From contig NZ_KB907628.1 of assembly GCF_000382145.1 (NCBI RefSeq), forward strand, positions 4,670 through 68,669: DNA of 64,000 bases. Reading direction: 5' to 3'. The position numbers were made by a program, and so were the translations under genes. This stretch comes from Psychrobacter lutiphocae DSM 21542 (lineage in GTDB: Bacteria; Pseudomonadota; Gammaproteobacteria; Pseudomonadales; Moraxellaceae). The notes beneath the pieces are model-generated. The model saw only the letters and a program-made list of their open reading frames with translations. It searched no databases and had not been told where the DNA came from. Shown piece by piece: positions 36,145-44,174 of the stretch; within the stretch, counting starts at the first letter, position 1, and each line of letters begins with the position of its first letter.

Positions 36145-36426
36145 ATGAGAATTTTTGACTCAAGACATAATGTTTACGATGCAGTAAACGCATTCATCGA
36201 ACATGGTGTGGTAGTAATAGGTGGTACTAAAACACCTGCTATTGCTTATATTGAACGCTTAAAAGAATGCTTAAGTGTCTATGCAGATGTAGAACCTATT
36301 TTAGGCTATGAAAACGTACCAAATTATGGTTACTTGTATTTTTTATATGATTTAAATAGATTTGAATCGAGAAGTGAAGAATTGCTTCGAGTTGTAACGC
36401 ACGTTGACGAAATGAATGCCCTCTAA
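36145..36426 (+). CDS. Small hypothetical protein next to Res
   Basis: A 93-residue ORF, 38 bases after the Res-like gene in the same direction. It has no membrane helix or signal peptide; the sequence suggests a mixed alpha/beta fold (residues 9-30 helical, VVVIGG strand). The ribosome-binding site is poor (AGAGCG). I do not recognise it. It could be a partner of the Res-like protein, but there is no direct evidence. It converges with the mutarotase gene, with only 23 bases between stops. Confidence 0.5.
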   Translation: MRIFDSRHNVYDAVNAFIEHGVVVIGGTKTPAIAYIERLKECLSVYADVEPILGYENVPNYGYLYFLYDLNRFESRSEELLRVVTHVDEMNAL

Positions 36427-36449
36427 TTTGTACTTATTGCATTCACTAA

Positions 36450-37451
36450 TTACACAGCTTTCCGCCTAACCCAAACCCCCATCTCCCAAGCCTCACCAGC
36501 GCCCAACGTTACATAATCCAAATGCGCATTGGCAGTTTCGATACATAACATGCGTTGGTAGGCGTCATTAGCAAATTGGGATACTTGTTTAGCGGTGTCG
36601 ACCCACGGATTCCAAACTACTGTGCTATTGCTACCCATTGCGGTAAGTTGATAAATATGGGCTGGCGTGTTTAGGATGATGTCAGGTGCAGCATGATAAA
36701 TCCTATCGACTTCACCAGCAAAGCTAATATCACCATGTTGGGTAACTGTTTGGGTGGATGTGTTCCAAGCTTTGGTTAGTGCATCGCTGTAAGATATGCT
36801 GTCAAAGCCAGCAATATGGGTGTTGATGATGTCAGCAGTGGGTAAGTAGGTGTGTAGGGCTTGCGAAAAATGTACGGTGTGTTGCGCATTGTTTTGGGTA
36901 ATTAGGTTAATGGCAAAGCCTTGCTGACTAAAGTTAAATTTGACCTTCAAGTCAAGCTCAACAGATGGTGTTTTATCATGCATTAATTTTAAAACAAGTT
37001 GTGACGCTCCATTTAATGGAAAATGGATATTATCGTTATCCATATTGCCATTATTTTTGCTATTAAAGTCATTATTATCAAGGCTTTTGTCAAAACTGTC
37101 CATGACAAACGGCTGAATGTCGGCATAGCCATGTTGGGTGATGTCAAACGGACAATCAGCAAAGCATGTTTTCACTGCTGGAGGATTAGCCTCAAACATG
37201 CCAAATACAGGCCAGCAAATAGGCACGCCACCACGCACCGATACCCCTTTTTTATACTCTGCTTGTTCGCTTACCCAAAGCCAATTATCCGAAAAATCAG
37301 AATGTGCTTTTTGTTTGGCATCAGCACCGTTATCCGTCATAAAATGGATAAGCTGTGCCCCTTGCAATAACACAACGGCACGGTATCCTTCACCCGATAT
37401 GGTTAGGGTATCTAGTTCGCCTATTTTATTATGGTTAAGAGTAACTGGCAT
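36450..37451 (-). CDS. D-hexose-6-phosphate mutarotase (YeaD-like)
   Basis: Aldose 1-epimerase-like protein of 333 residues that equilibrates anomers of hexose-6-phosphates. Diagnostic segments are VVLLQGAQLIHF, the SVRGGVPICWPVFG active-site region, and NPWVDTAKQ with a downstream MLCIETANA. An Asn/Asp-rich insertion lies near 120-140. It overlaps the upstream tpm gene by 17 bases, which suggests co-transcription. No obvious ribosome-binding site precedes the ATG other than a GAG within tpm. Confidence 0.88.
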   Translation of the reverse strand: MPVTLNHNKIGELDTLTISGEGYRAVVLLQGAQLIHFMTDNGADAKQKAHSDFSDNWLWVSEQAEYKKGVSVRGGVPICWPVFGMFEANPPAVKTCFADCPFDITQHGYADIQPFVMDSFDKSLDNNDFNSKNNGNMDNDNIHFPLNGASQLVLKLMHDKTPSVELDLKVKFNFSQQGFAINLITQNNAQHTVHFSQALHTYLPTADIINTHIAGFDSISYSDALTKAWNTSTQTVTQHGDISFAGEVDRIYHAAPDIILNTPAHIYQLTAMGSNSTVVWNPWVDTAKQVSQFANDAYQRMLCIETANAHLDYVTLGAGEAWEMGVWVRRKAV

Positions 37452-38160
37452 GATGCTGGCTCGATTTAGCTATCAAAGTATAAGCAAGACGATATCCTGA
37501 GTTGCCAGCAGTTGATACCACGTCATTTTTTTGGCGTACTATCATGTTGATATCATAATGCTTAGCATAATAGTCATCTAGCATCGCCTCGGTAATGATA
37601 AATGGTGGCCGTACTCTTTGCAGTTCATCTTCTAGATACTCATCATCATAGGCAAAGGTTAATAGTAGCTGGTTCGCCCCACCACTTAGGTGAATTAACT
37701 GCTGGGTGTAGCGTGTGCGCAAACAGTCAGGTTCAAAGTCAGGTAGGGCAACCAAAGCACCACGGTCATAAATGCTATCAACCTTACCAATATCGGCAGG
37801 GGTTAAATCAAAAATATCACCCACCCAAAGCTGGATATCGCATCCATTATGTTCGGCTTGATAGCAGGTTAAATTTGGCGTGGTTGGGTGTGGTGTTATT
37901 GTGGCTTCAATGCCACGTTCAGCAAAAAAATCTACAACAGCTCGTTCTACCAGATCAATACCAACCACTTCATACCCTTGCTCGGCAAACCAAATTATAT
38001 CAGGGCTTTTACCACATAAAGGCACAAAAACCCGCCCTTGCTTAGGCGTGTTTAATACCTCAAAATAATTGACTAACATATAGTTGGGCTTTGATTGGGT
38101 AAATCCTGTGTTACCATTTTTCCAAGCGTGTTGCCAAAATTCAGCTTGCATCATTAACAT
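37435..38160 (-). CDS. tpm: Thiopurine S-methyltransferase family protein
   Basis: SAM-dependent methyltransferase of 241 residues. The start FWQHAWKNGNTGFTQSKPN and the segment RVFVPLCGKSPDIIWFAEQG, followed by VVGIDLVERAV, are typical of bacterial TPMT, which also methylates selenite/tellurite-type substrates in some species. DRGALVALP fits the active site. The N terminus MLMMQ offers three ATGs; which is used is unclear. It overlaps the mutarotase gene by 17 bases. Confidence 0.9.
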   Translation of the reverse strand: MLMMQAEFWQHAWKNGNTGFTQSKPNYMLVNYFEVLNTPKQGRVFVPLCGKSPDIIWFAEQGYEVVGIDLVERAVVDFFAERGIEATITPHPTTPNLTCYQAEHNGCDIQLWVGDIFDLTPADIGKVDSIYDRGALVALPDFEPDCLRTRYTQQLIHLSGGANQLLLTFAYDDEYLEDELQRVRPPFIITEAMLDDYYAKHYDINMIVRQKNDVVSTAGNSGYRLAYTLIAKSSQHHASYS

Positions 38161-38232
38161 CCATATTTTGTTTTATTGTTTGCTAGAGTAAGGTTTGAGA
38201 CTATAGCAGAATTTGGCGTACTGGTTAAACCG

Positions 38233-38754
38233 CTAACCCAAATACTGTTTAAACTCTTTGCGTAGTTTAGCCAGTTTTGGTGGAATAACAGCCGCACAAT
38301 AGCCTTGGGTTGGGTTTTTATTAAAATAGTCTTGGTGGTATTCCTCTGCTTCATAAAACTCATGCACAGGATGCACCTCGGTGACGATATCCACCCCCAT
38401 ATTGCGTAGTTTATTAATCACACGGTCGATGGTGGGTTTTTGTTTTTCTTCATCGGTATAAAATACCACCGAGCGATACTGGCTACCCACATCATTACCT
38501 TGGCGGTCACGTGTGGTGGGGTCATGGGTGGCAAAAAAGATATCCAATATAACCTCTAATGGCACAATCGACTCATCAAAATCTACCTGTACCACTTCGA
38601 TATGACCTGTTTCCCCGGTACACACATCTTTATAGTTGGCAGAAGCTTCGTCACCGCCCATATAGCCAGAGGTTACCTTTTGTACGCCTTTTACCGACTG
38701 AAACACAGATTCAGTACACCAAAAACAACCGCCACCTAATACTAATGTTTGCAT
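38233..38754 (-). CDS. msrA: Peptide-methionine (S)-S-oxide reductase MsrA
   Basis: Repairs oxidised methionine. The active-site motif GGCFWC is at residues 8-13 with the catalytic Cys10; TSGYMGG and HEVHPVHEFY-like regions fit the family (HPVHEFYEAEEYHQDYF). I start at the ATG at 38754, 173 residues, because AAGGATAATTCTT precedes it; a longer frame to 38838 adds an unsupported 28-residue N-terminal part. Length is normal for a stand-alone MsrA. It is followed by tpm, 72 bases away. Confidence 0.95.
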   Translation of the reverse strand: MQTLVLGGGCFWCTESVFQSVKGVQKVTSGYMGGDEASANYKDVCTGETGHIEVVQVDFDESIVPLEVILDIFFATHDPTTRDRQGNDVGSQYRSVVFYTDEEKQKPTIDRVINKLRNMGVDIVTEVHPVHEFYEAEEYHQDYFNKNPTQGYCAAVIPPKLAKLRKEFKQYLG

Positions 38755-38935
38755 AAGAATTATCCTTGTTGTTTGTCGTTTTGATTGTATGTTGAGGATA
38801 TAAATTTTAGCAGGCGATTGCCAATAGGTGAGTAACAAAGGGTAATGTTATAATGCACTATTGCTATTTATTTTTAGCAAAATATTAGCGCATGATTAGC
38901 AAACCGACCTCACCAATACAGCCAAGAGAGTCCCT

Positions 38936-39727
38936 ATGTCAACAACCCCAAATACCCCAGATGCGGTCGTGTATGACAAAGTATTCACCACCCCCCTCGA
39001 CAAAGCCGCCCGCTTTTCATTTGACGAGCAAGTGGTCGCCTGCTTCCCAGATATGATTCGCCGCAGTGTACCAGGCTATGGGCAGATGCTGGCGATGCTA
39101 CCGATATTTGCCAAGCGTCATTGCCAGTTTGGTCAGACCAATGAGGCTGGCAAGCGCATCAGCCGTGTCTATGACTTGGGCTGCTCGCTAGGCGGTGCCA
39201 CCATGGCGTTGTTAAATGAGGCGGGCGGATTTACTGCGGATCAGCTGCAAATCAAAGCGGTGGATATTTCACCAGCGATGACCGAAAAAGCAACCCGTGT
39301 ATTGGCCGAAAACTATCCAGACCATGATATCGAAGTCATCACTGCCGACATTCGGGGCTTTCAGCTTGAGCCATGCGACATGGTAATTTTAAATTTAACC
39401 TTACAATTTTTACCGCCAGAAGACCGCACCCAAGTATTGCAAACCATTTATAACGCCTTAAATGACGGTGGCATCTTAGTATTGACCGAAAAAACCCATA
39501 CTGGCGATGAGCAAGATGATGCGTGGCTGGTCGAGCGTTATTATGACTTTAAACGGGCAAACGGTTACAGTGAGCTTGAAATTAGCGGCAAACGTAATGC
39601 GTTAGAAAACGTGTTGATTACCGATACCTTAGATACCCATCATAAGCGTTTATCAGAAGTGGGCTTTTGCCGCAGTTTGACCTGGTTTCAGTTTTTAAAC
39701 TTCGCGTCTATGATTGCTTTTAAGTAG
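38936..39727 (+). CDS. cmoA: Carboxy-SAM synthase CmoA
   Basis: Converts SAM and prephenate to carboxy-SAM for tRNA wobble uridine-34 modification (cmo5U). The 263 residues hold the SAM-binding motif [16 protein letters not shown], the family start [36 protein letters not shown], and a C-terminal [26 protein letters not shown] precedes the ATG. Its usual partner cmoB lies 2.7 kb downstream (42449), separated by a palindromic element, cobU and a WG-repeat gene. Confidence 0.96.
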   Translation: MSTTPNTPDAVVYDKVFTTPLDKAARFSFDEQVVACFPDMIRRSVPGYGQMLAMLPIFAKRHCQFGQTNEAGKRISRVYDLGCSLGGATMALLNEAGGFTADQLQIKAVDISPAMTEKATRVLAENYPDHDIEVITADIRGFQLEPCDMVILNLTLQFLPPEDRTQVLQTIYNALNDGGILVLTEKTHTGDEQDDAWLVERYYDFKRANGYSELEISGKRNALENVLITDTLDTHHKRLSEVGFCRSLTWFQFLNFASMIAFK

Positions 39728-39768
39728 GCGTACCTGAGCGCTCTGAATAGACCCTAACAAAACGATAA

Positions 39769-39918
39769 GTAGCCAATCGCGCCATTCGCTACTATCTTGG
39801 TGAGTAAGGCGAGGGGTGCTAATAGACAGTGGCGTTCCTGCGCCACGATACCGCCACCGTCTAAGCACCCCTAACGCCTTACCACACCAAGTATATCCGC
39901 TACTGTCACGGCTAAACC
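39769..39918. repeat. Palindromic repeat element, copy 2
   Basis: A 150-base element with conserved ends in reverse orientation to copy 1 (30275-30427). The inverted part spans 39796-39891: GTAAGGCG (39804-39811) pairs with CGCCTTAC (39875-39882), AGGGGTGCT (39812-39820) with AGCACCCCT (39864-39872), and AGACAGTGGCG (39824-39834) with CGCCACCGTCT (39852-39862) with one mismatch. No gene is supported inside it. It lies between cmoA and cobU in a 363-base gap that otherwise shows nothing. Confidence 0.82.
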
Positions 39919-40090
39919 GCTTTTTACGGCGACGCTCAGCCCAAAAACCACCCCAAGCTTTTCAACACACAACAGCAAACATTTGCTATCCTTCAAGCTG
40001 ACTGCCACCGCCTGATTCAGCGTATAGTACAAACACTCTAACGCAAGCTATCATTTTGCACATTGAATAAATCAACCAATAGGTACACCC

Positions 40091-40657
40091 ATGATTCACT
40101 ACATAACCGGCGGTGAGCGCTCAGGTAAAAGTCGTTATGCCGAGCGCTTAGCCGAAGAGATGAGCGACACGCCTTATTATCTGGCGACCTCTCGGGTGCT
40201 TGATGATAATTTTGCTAAGCGTGTTCAGCGCCATGTTAAGGATAGGGTAGAGTCAAGCCGTCAGTGGACGACTATTGAGGCGGATTTGAATTTAGCAGAA
40301 GCCTTACAGCGCTATTTTAATCAGCACAAGTCTGATTTAAAGCAGTATAACCAACTGCTAACTATCGTCATCGATTGCGTTACCTTGTGGTTGACCAATT
40401 ACGTGATGGATTATGACTATGATGTTGACCAGTGTTTGACTTTAGCCAGACAAGACATTGATTCTCTAGTGAATTTTGCCAATCAGAACAAGGCCACACT
40501 GTTTATTATCTCCAACGAAATTGGTCTGTGCTTACATGCCAGCACCGCTGAAGGTCGACAATTTGTGTCGTTACAAGGCTGGGTCAATCAGTATTTGGCA
40601 CAAGTAGCGGATAAAGCGACCTTGGTGGTGTCAGGGCTACCCCTCACTTTAAAGTAA
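40091..40657 (+). CDS. cobU: Adenosylcobinamide kinase/guanylyltransferase
   Basis: Bifunctional enzyme of the late cobalamin pathway that phosphorylates adenosylcobinamide and attaches GMP. The 188 residues begin with the P-loop TGGERSGKSRYAERLA, contain VIDCVTLWLTNYV with the expected Asp, FIISNEIGLCLHA, and end VSGLPLTLK. Length matches CobU/CobP. No other cobalamin genes are in the window, so it may act in salvage with partners elsewhere. A modest AGG ribosome-binding site lies ahead of the ATG. Confidence 0.92.
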   Translation: MIHYITGGERSGKSRYAERLAEEMSDTPYYLATSRVLDDNFAKRVQRHVKDRVESSRQWTTIEADLNLAEALQRYFNQHKSDLKQYNQLLTIVIDCVTLWLTNYVMDYDYDVDQCLTLARQDIDSLVNFANQNKATLFIISNEIGLCLHASTAEGRQFVSLQGWVNQYLAQVADKATLVVSGLPLTLK

Positions 40658-40731
40658 AATTGAATCATTTAATAGATAACATGCTTAATTTTTTTAATCA
40701 TAGCAGACCACAGTTAGTAAAGGACGACAAC

Positions 40732-42303
40732 ATGAGTTTCACCTTAAAAAAAGCCACTCTCGCATTGATGCTGGCATCCGTTTTCTCTGTTTCAGCGCTT
40801 GCTGGCAATGATCCTGATTATGATGAGGACTTTGAGGTCGAAGAGGATTGCGATTTGCCTAATATCACAGTTAACAGATACACGGAGATAGGCTGTTTGT
40901 ATGATGATATTGCTGTTGTTAGAGTGGGAGACAATACCGATAATACTCGCTTTGGTATGGTAAATGCCGATGGAGAGGAGGTTATTGCACCAGAGTATCG
41001 TTTTTTTAAGTTTTTTTCAGATGACTTGTTTATCGCTTTTGATAAGGGTTTGAAAGCAGGTCTTATTAGCCGTAACGGTGAGATAGTGCTGCCTGTCATC
41101 TATGATTTTGTAGATTCCTTACAAAGCAAGGAGCACACTTTTGATAATCACGCTATTATTCAGGTTGGGAAAAGCGGTGATGATATTAAGACCGGACTGA
41201 TTAATAGCCAAGGTCAAATTATCATTGAACCCAAATACCTTTTTATCTATAGCGCTAGTGATGATAATAATCAGCTTCTCGATGTGGCTATCAAAGTCGG
41301 CGATAGTATGGATGATGTCAAATATGGATTGGTTACTTATTCCGACCAAATTGTTGCACCTCTGATTTATGATGCACCGATTCACTTTAACGGTAACAAA
41401 TGGGCGAGCCTGTGTAAAGATAACAAATGCAATTTTATAAATACCAAAGGTGAGTTGTTATTGCCGTATTGGGCAGATGATGTCGGTAACTTTTCGGAGT
41501 CGATGGCTTGGGTCAAGCAGGAGGGTCGATATGGCTATATTGATGAGTCAGGGCAGTTAGCGATTCCCTTTACTTATAGTGAAGCCGAGGGCTTTGAGCA
41601 GGGGCGTGCTATTGTAGTTTATGATGATAACAATCTGAGCTTAGCGCCTGGCTGGGATGAGGCGGAGCAATGGGATACTTATGGCATCATTGATCAAGAT
41701 AACCATGCCATCGTACCCTTTGAGTATCAATGGATTAAACGGATTAATCCTAACTTATTTTATATTCAGAAGTCTGATGGCTTTGATTTTGTCGATAGCG
41801 ATGGCAATTTAGCGACGACAAAAAAGTTTGACGAGATTGTCACTGTTTCACTGACGGACGAGTTTTTTGCCGTAAAAAAAGACGGTAAGTGGGGCTTTAT
41901 TAATCGTGACTTTGAGACAGTCATCCCTTTTGAATATGACAAAGCAGTTGAATTTTACGATGATTTAGCAGCGGTGAAGAAAAACAATAAATTTGGCTTT
42001 ATTGATAAAGACGGTCAAACCGTTATCCCTTTTGACTATGACGATGCCAATATTGATATCGACGATTGGCGTACGAGGGTTGATAGGAAGTATCGGTTCG
42101 GTGACAACATGACAGTCGTGCGCAAAGCAGGTCGTTGGGGCGTCATTGACAAAGGTAATAATATCATTGTGCCTTTTGAGTATGATGATGCGATTGTTGA
42201 AACATTCTTTCAAATTAAAGCAACCAAAAACGGTGTGGATTATTTATTTGATATGGATGGTAATCCAGTTGAGGCAGATGATGCTGAGTCTTTAAACCAG
42301 TGA
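40732..42303 (+). CDS. Exported WG-repeat protein
   Basis: A 523-residue protein beginning with a signal peptide (LKKATLALMLASVFSVSALAG). It then consists of many WG-type repeats: units such as KWGFINRDFETVIPFEYDKA, KFGFIDKDGQTVIPFDYDDA and RWGVIDKGNNIIVPFEYDDA, roughly 45-60 residues apart, plus degenerate earlier units. The mature protein is acidic, with many Asp. WG repeats likely mediate binding; the exact function is unknown. I start at the ATG at 40732 because AAAGGACGACAAC lies upstream; a TTG-initiated longer frame from 40660 is not supported. Confidence 0.85.
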   Translation: MSFTLKKATLALMLASVFSVSALAGNDPDYDEDFEVEEDCDLPNITVNRYTEIGCLYDDIAVVRVGDNTDNTRFGMVNADGEEVIAPEYRFFKFFSDDLFIAFDKGLKAGLISRNGEIVLPVIYDFVDSLQSKEHTFDNHAIIQVGKSGDDIKTGLINSQGQIIIEPKYLFIYSASDDNNQLLDVAIKVGDSMDDVKYGLVTYSDQIVAPLIYDAPIHFNGNKWASLCKDNKCNFINTKGELLLPYWADDVGNFSESMAWVKQEGRYGYIDESGQLAIPFTYSEAEGFEQGRAIVVYDDNNLSLAPGWDEAEQWDTYGIIDQDNHAIVPFEYQWIKRINPNLFYIQKSDGFDFVDSDGNLATTKKFDEIVTVSLTDEFFAVKKDGKWGFINRDFETVIPFEYDKAVEFYDDLAAVKKNNKFGFIDKDGQTVIPFDYDDANIDIDDWRTRVDRKYRFGDNMTVVRKAGRWGVIDKGNNIIVPFEYDDAIVETFFQIKATKNGVDYLFDMDGNPVEADDAESLNQ

Positions 42304-42448
42304 GTATTTTCAGCAACTGACATTAACCATACGTTCTGATTTCACCCTCAGCGCATTACCCTTTATAATAGCGACCTTCATTACCAAGCTCACTACCAAA
42401 TATAAAAACATAACGCCAAATTAAACATAAAAACACAATGAAATCTCT

Positions 42449-43510
42449 ATGATAAATAAAACCATTGAAACTGCCGAACGCGAGCTGTATCTGGCATTGA
42501 TTCAGCGTGCTCAATATCGTCCCATTGCCACCCAGTGGCTGGCTAAATTGCCACAGTGGTTAAGTGATATCAAAGACAAGCGTAAGTATGCGCATGCGCC
42601 GGCATTTTTGGCAGCGGTTGAAAAGTTGCCACAATTGGATATCAACAATGTTGACTTAAACACTGATGTCTTGACCATAGACGCCCAATTAACCGAGGCG
42701 CAAAACAAGCAAATCACCGCTTTAATGAAGCAGCTGATGCCGTGGCGTAAAGGTCCGTTTCAGATTGGCACTGGTGATAATAAAGTGTTTATTGACACTG
42801 AATGGCACAGTGACTGGAAATGGAATCGAGTAGCACCACATATTGGCTCACTAGAGGGACGTTATGTACTCGATGTTGGCGGTGGCTCGGGCTATCATGG
42901 CTGGCGTATGGCAGGGGCGGGCGCAAAGCAGGTGATTATTGCTGATCCGTCTTGCTTGTTTTATCATCAGTTTATGGCGATTAGGCATTTTGTGGGTGGG
43001 TTTGATGCCGATATGGCTGAGGATAAAACAGGCATGGGCTACCGCACCCATTATATCCCAGTAGGATTAGAGGCTTTACCAGCCAGTACCGATCAAGGCA
43101 ATCAATTGTTTGATACGGTGTTTTGTATGGGGGTGTTGTATCACCGCCAATCACCTTTTGAGCATTTGCATCAGCTTAAAAATCAGCTGATAAAAGGCGG
43201 ACAGTTGGTATTAGAAACTTTGGTTATTGAGGGTGATAAGAATACAGTATTGGTGCCGCATGACAGATACGCTAAGATGAATAATGTGTATTTTATTCCG
43301 TCTGTGGCGGCGCTAACCGGCTGGCTAGAAAAGGTAGGTTTTAGTGAGGTGCAATGTGTGGATATTGATATCACCTCGACGGAGGAGCAACGTGCCACCG
43401 ATTGGATGACTTATCAATCACTGGCTGATTTCTTAGATCCGAATGACTTTAGCAAAACTATCGAAGGCTATCCAGCACCAATGCGGGCAACATTGATTGC
43501 GACCAAATAA
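42449..43510 (+). CDS. cmoB: tRNA U34 carboxymethyltransferase CmoB
   Basis: Transfers the carboxymethyl group of carboxy-SAM to 5-hydroxyuridine-34 of tRNA. The 353 residues contain the typical KGPFQIGTGDNKVFIDTEWHSDWKW region, the SAM-type fold motif VLDVGGGSGYHGWRM, and VFCMGVLYHRQSPFEHLHQL. The C-terminal part ends FSKTIEGYPAPMRA as in the family. The ribosome-binding site is weak. It works after CmoA (38936-39727), from which it is separated by unrelated genes. Confidence 0.96.
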   Translation: MINKTIETAERELYLALIQRAQYRPIATQWLAKLPQWLSDIKDKRKYAHAPAFLAAVEKLPQLDINNVDLNTDVLTIDAQLTEAQNKQITALMKQLMPWRKGPFQIGTGDNKVFIDTEWHSDWKWNRVAPHIGSLEGRYVLDVGGGSGYHGWRMAGAGAKQVIIADPSCLFYHQFMAIRHFVGGFDADMAEDKTGMGYRTHYIPVGLEALPASTDQGNQLFDTVFCMGVLYHRQSPFEHLHQLKNQLIKGGQLVLETLVIEGDKNTVLVPHDRYAKMNNVYFIPSVAALTGWLEKVGFSEVQCVDIDITSTEEQRATDWMTYQSLADFLDPNDFSKTIEGYPAPMRATLIATK

Positions 43511-43611
43511 TGCAGGCTGTGAATACGTTATGGATTAAAGGTTGTTTTTGCTGGCAGTTCTGGTGCTGTATCTAGCAAGTGGGTACCACACAATAAATGC
43601 CAGCAAATTTG

Positions 43612-43842
43612 CTATAATACCCACTTCTCAAAGATAACTTCCAATACCAATTTTAATAAAAAGCCGACAAAGCCTGCACCCAATGCCACAAAGATCCAAA
43701 ACGTACCAGCACGCCCAGCATCTGACTTCTTTGAAATATCCCACATAATAAAGAATAAAAATGCAATAAAAACAGGGAGCAAGATATATAAGCCCCAGTT
43801 TGTCACAGTTTCGGCAGAGATGGCAAAGACAGTCGCAATCAT
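43612..43842 (-). CDS. DUF2788 small membrane protein
   Basis: A 76-residue protein with two membrane helices: LYILLPVFIAFLFFIMWDIS and GTFWIFVALGAGFVGFLLKL. The sequence MWDISKKSDAGRAGTFW fits DUF2788. AGGATTGCTTTC precedes the ATG on the - strand. Function unknown. It converges with cmoB, with about 100 bases between; a perfect 12-base palindrome AGCAAATTTGCT (43602-43613) covers its stop. Confidence 0.8.
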   Translation of the reverse strand: MIATVFAISAETVTNWGLYILLPVFIAFLFFIMWDISKKSDAGRAGTFWIFVALGAGFVGFLLKLVLEVIFEKWVL

Positions 43843-44174
43843 GAAAGCAATCCTAATAATGGTTGTGAAAAAAATATCGCTCTAACACCTATTTTGCAAT
43901 AGGCGCTGTCGGTTAGTACCAGTCGCTACGATGCCAGATTTAGACTGGCTTGAAATAGCGTATGGCTTAATTAAATAGATAGCGTATGGCTTAAATAGAT
44001 AGGATAACAAATATTGGTCAACCTTGTCGTATATCTTACGTTTTAATCTCTAAAACCTAGGGGTTAGGCCTAAGAATTAAATGTAAATTTTATGGAAAAA
44101 AAGCGCTAACCTTGATATATTGAAGGGTTGGTTAAAAGCTCCCTTACACATTTAATAAAAGAGTTTAATAAATT
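43843..44174. other. Gap before argS with a 24-bp duplication
   Basis: No gene. ATAGCGTATGGCTTAATTAAAT at 43955 recurs at 43979 with a four-base deletion. The argS promoter should lie here; I see no clear pair of boxes. Confidence 0.5.

Noticed and set aside
39769..39918. Palindromic elements as integron attC sites
   Set aside because: They have a comparable size and fold, but the paired GTTRRRY/RYYYAAC core sites are not evident and there is no integrase or cassette array.
39816..40001. 61-codon + strand ORF over palindromic element 2
   Set aside because: Starts inside the inverted repeat and has no ribosome-binding site or recognisable features.
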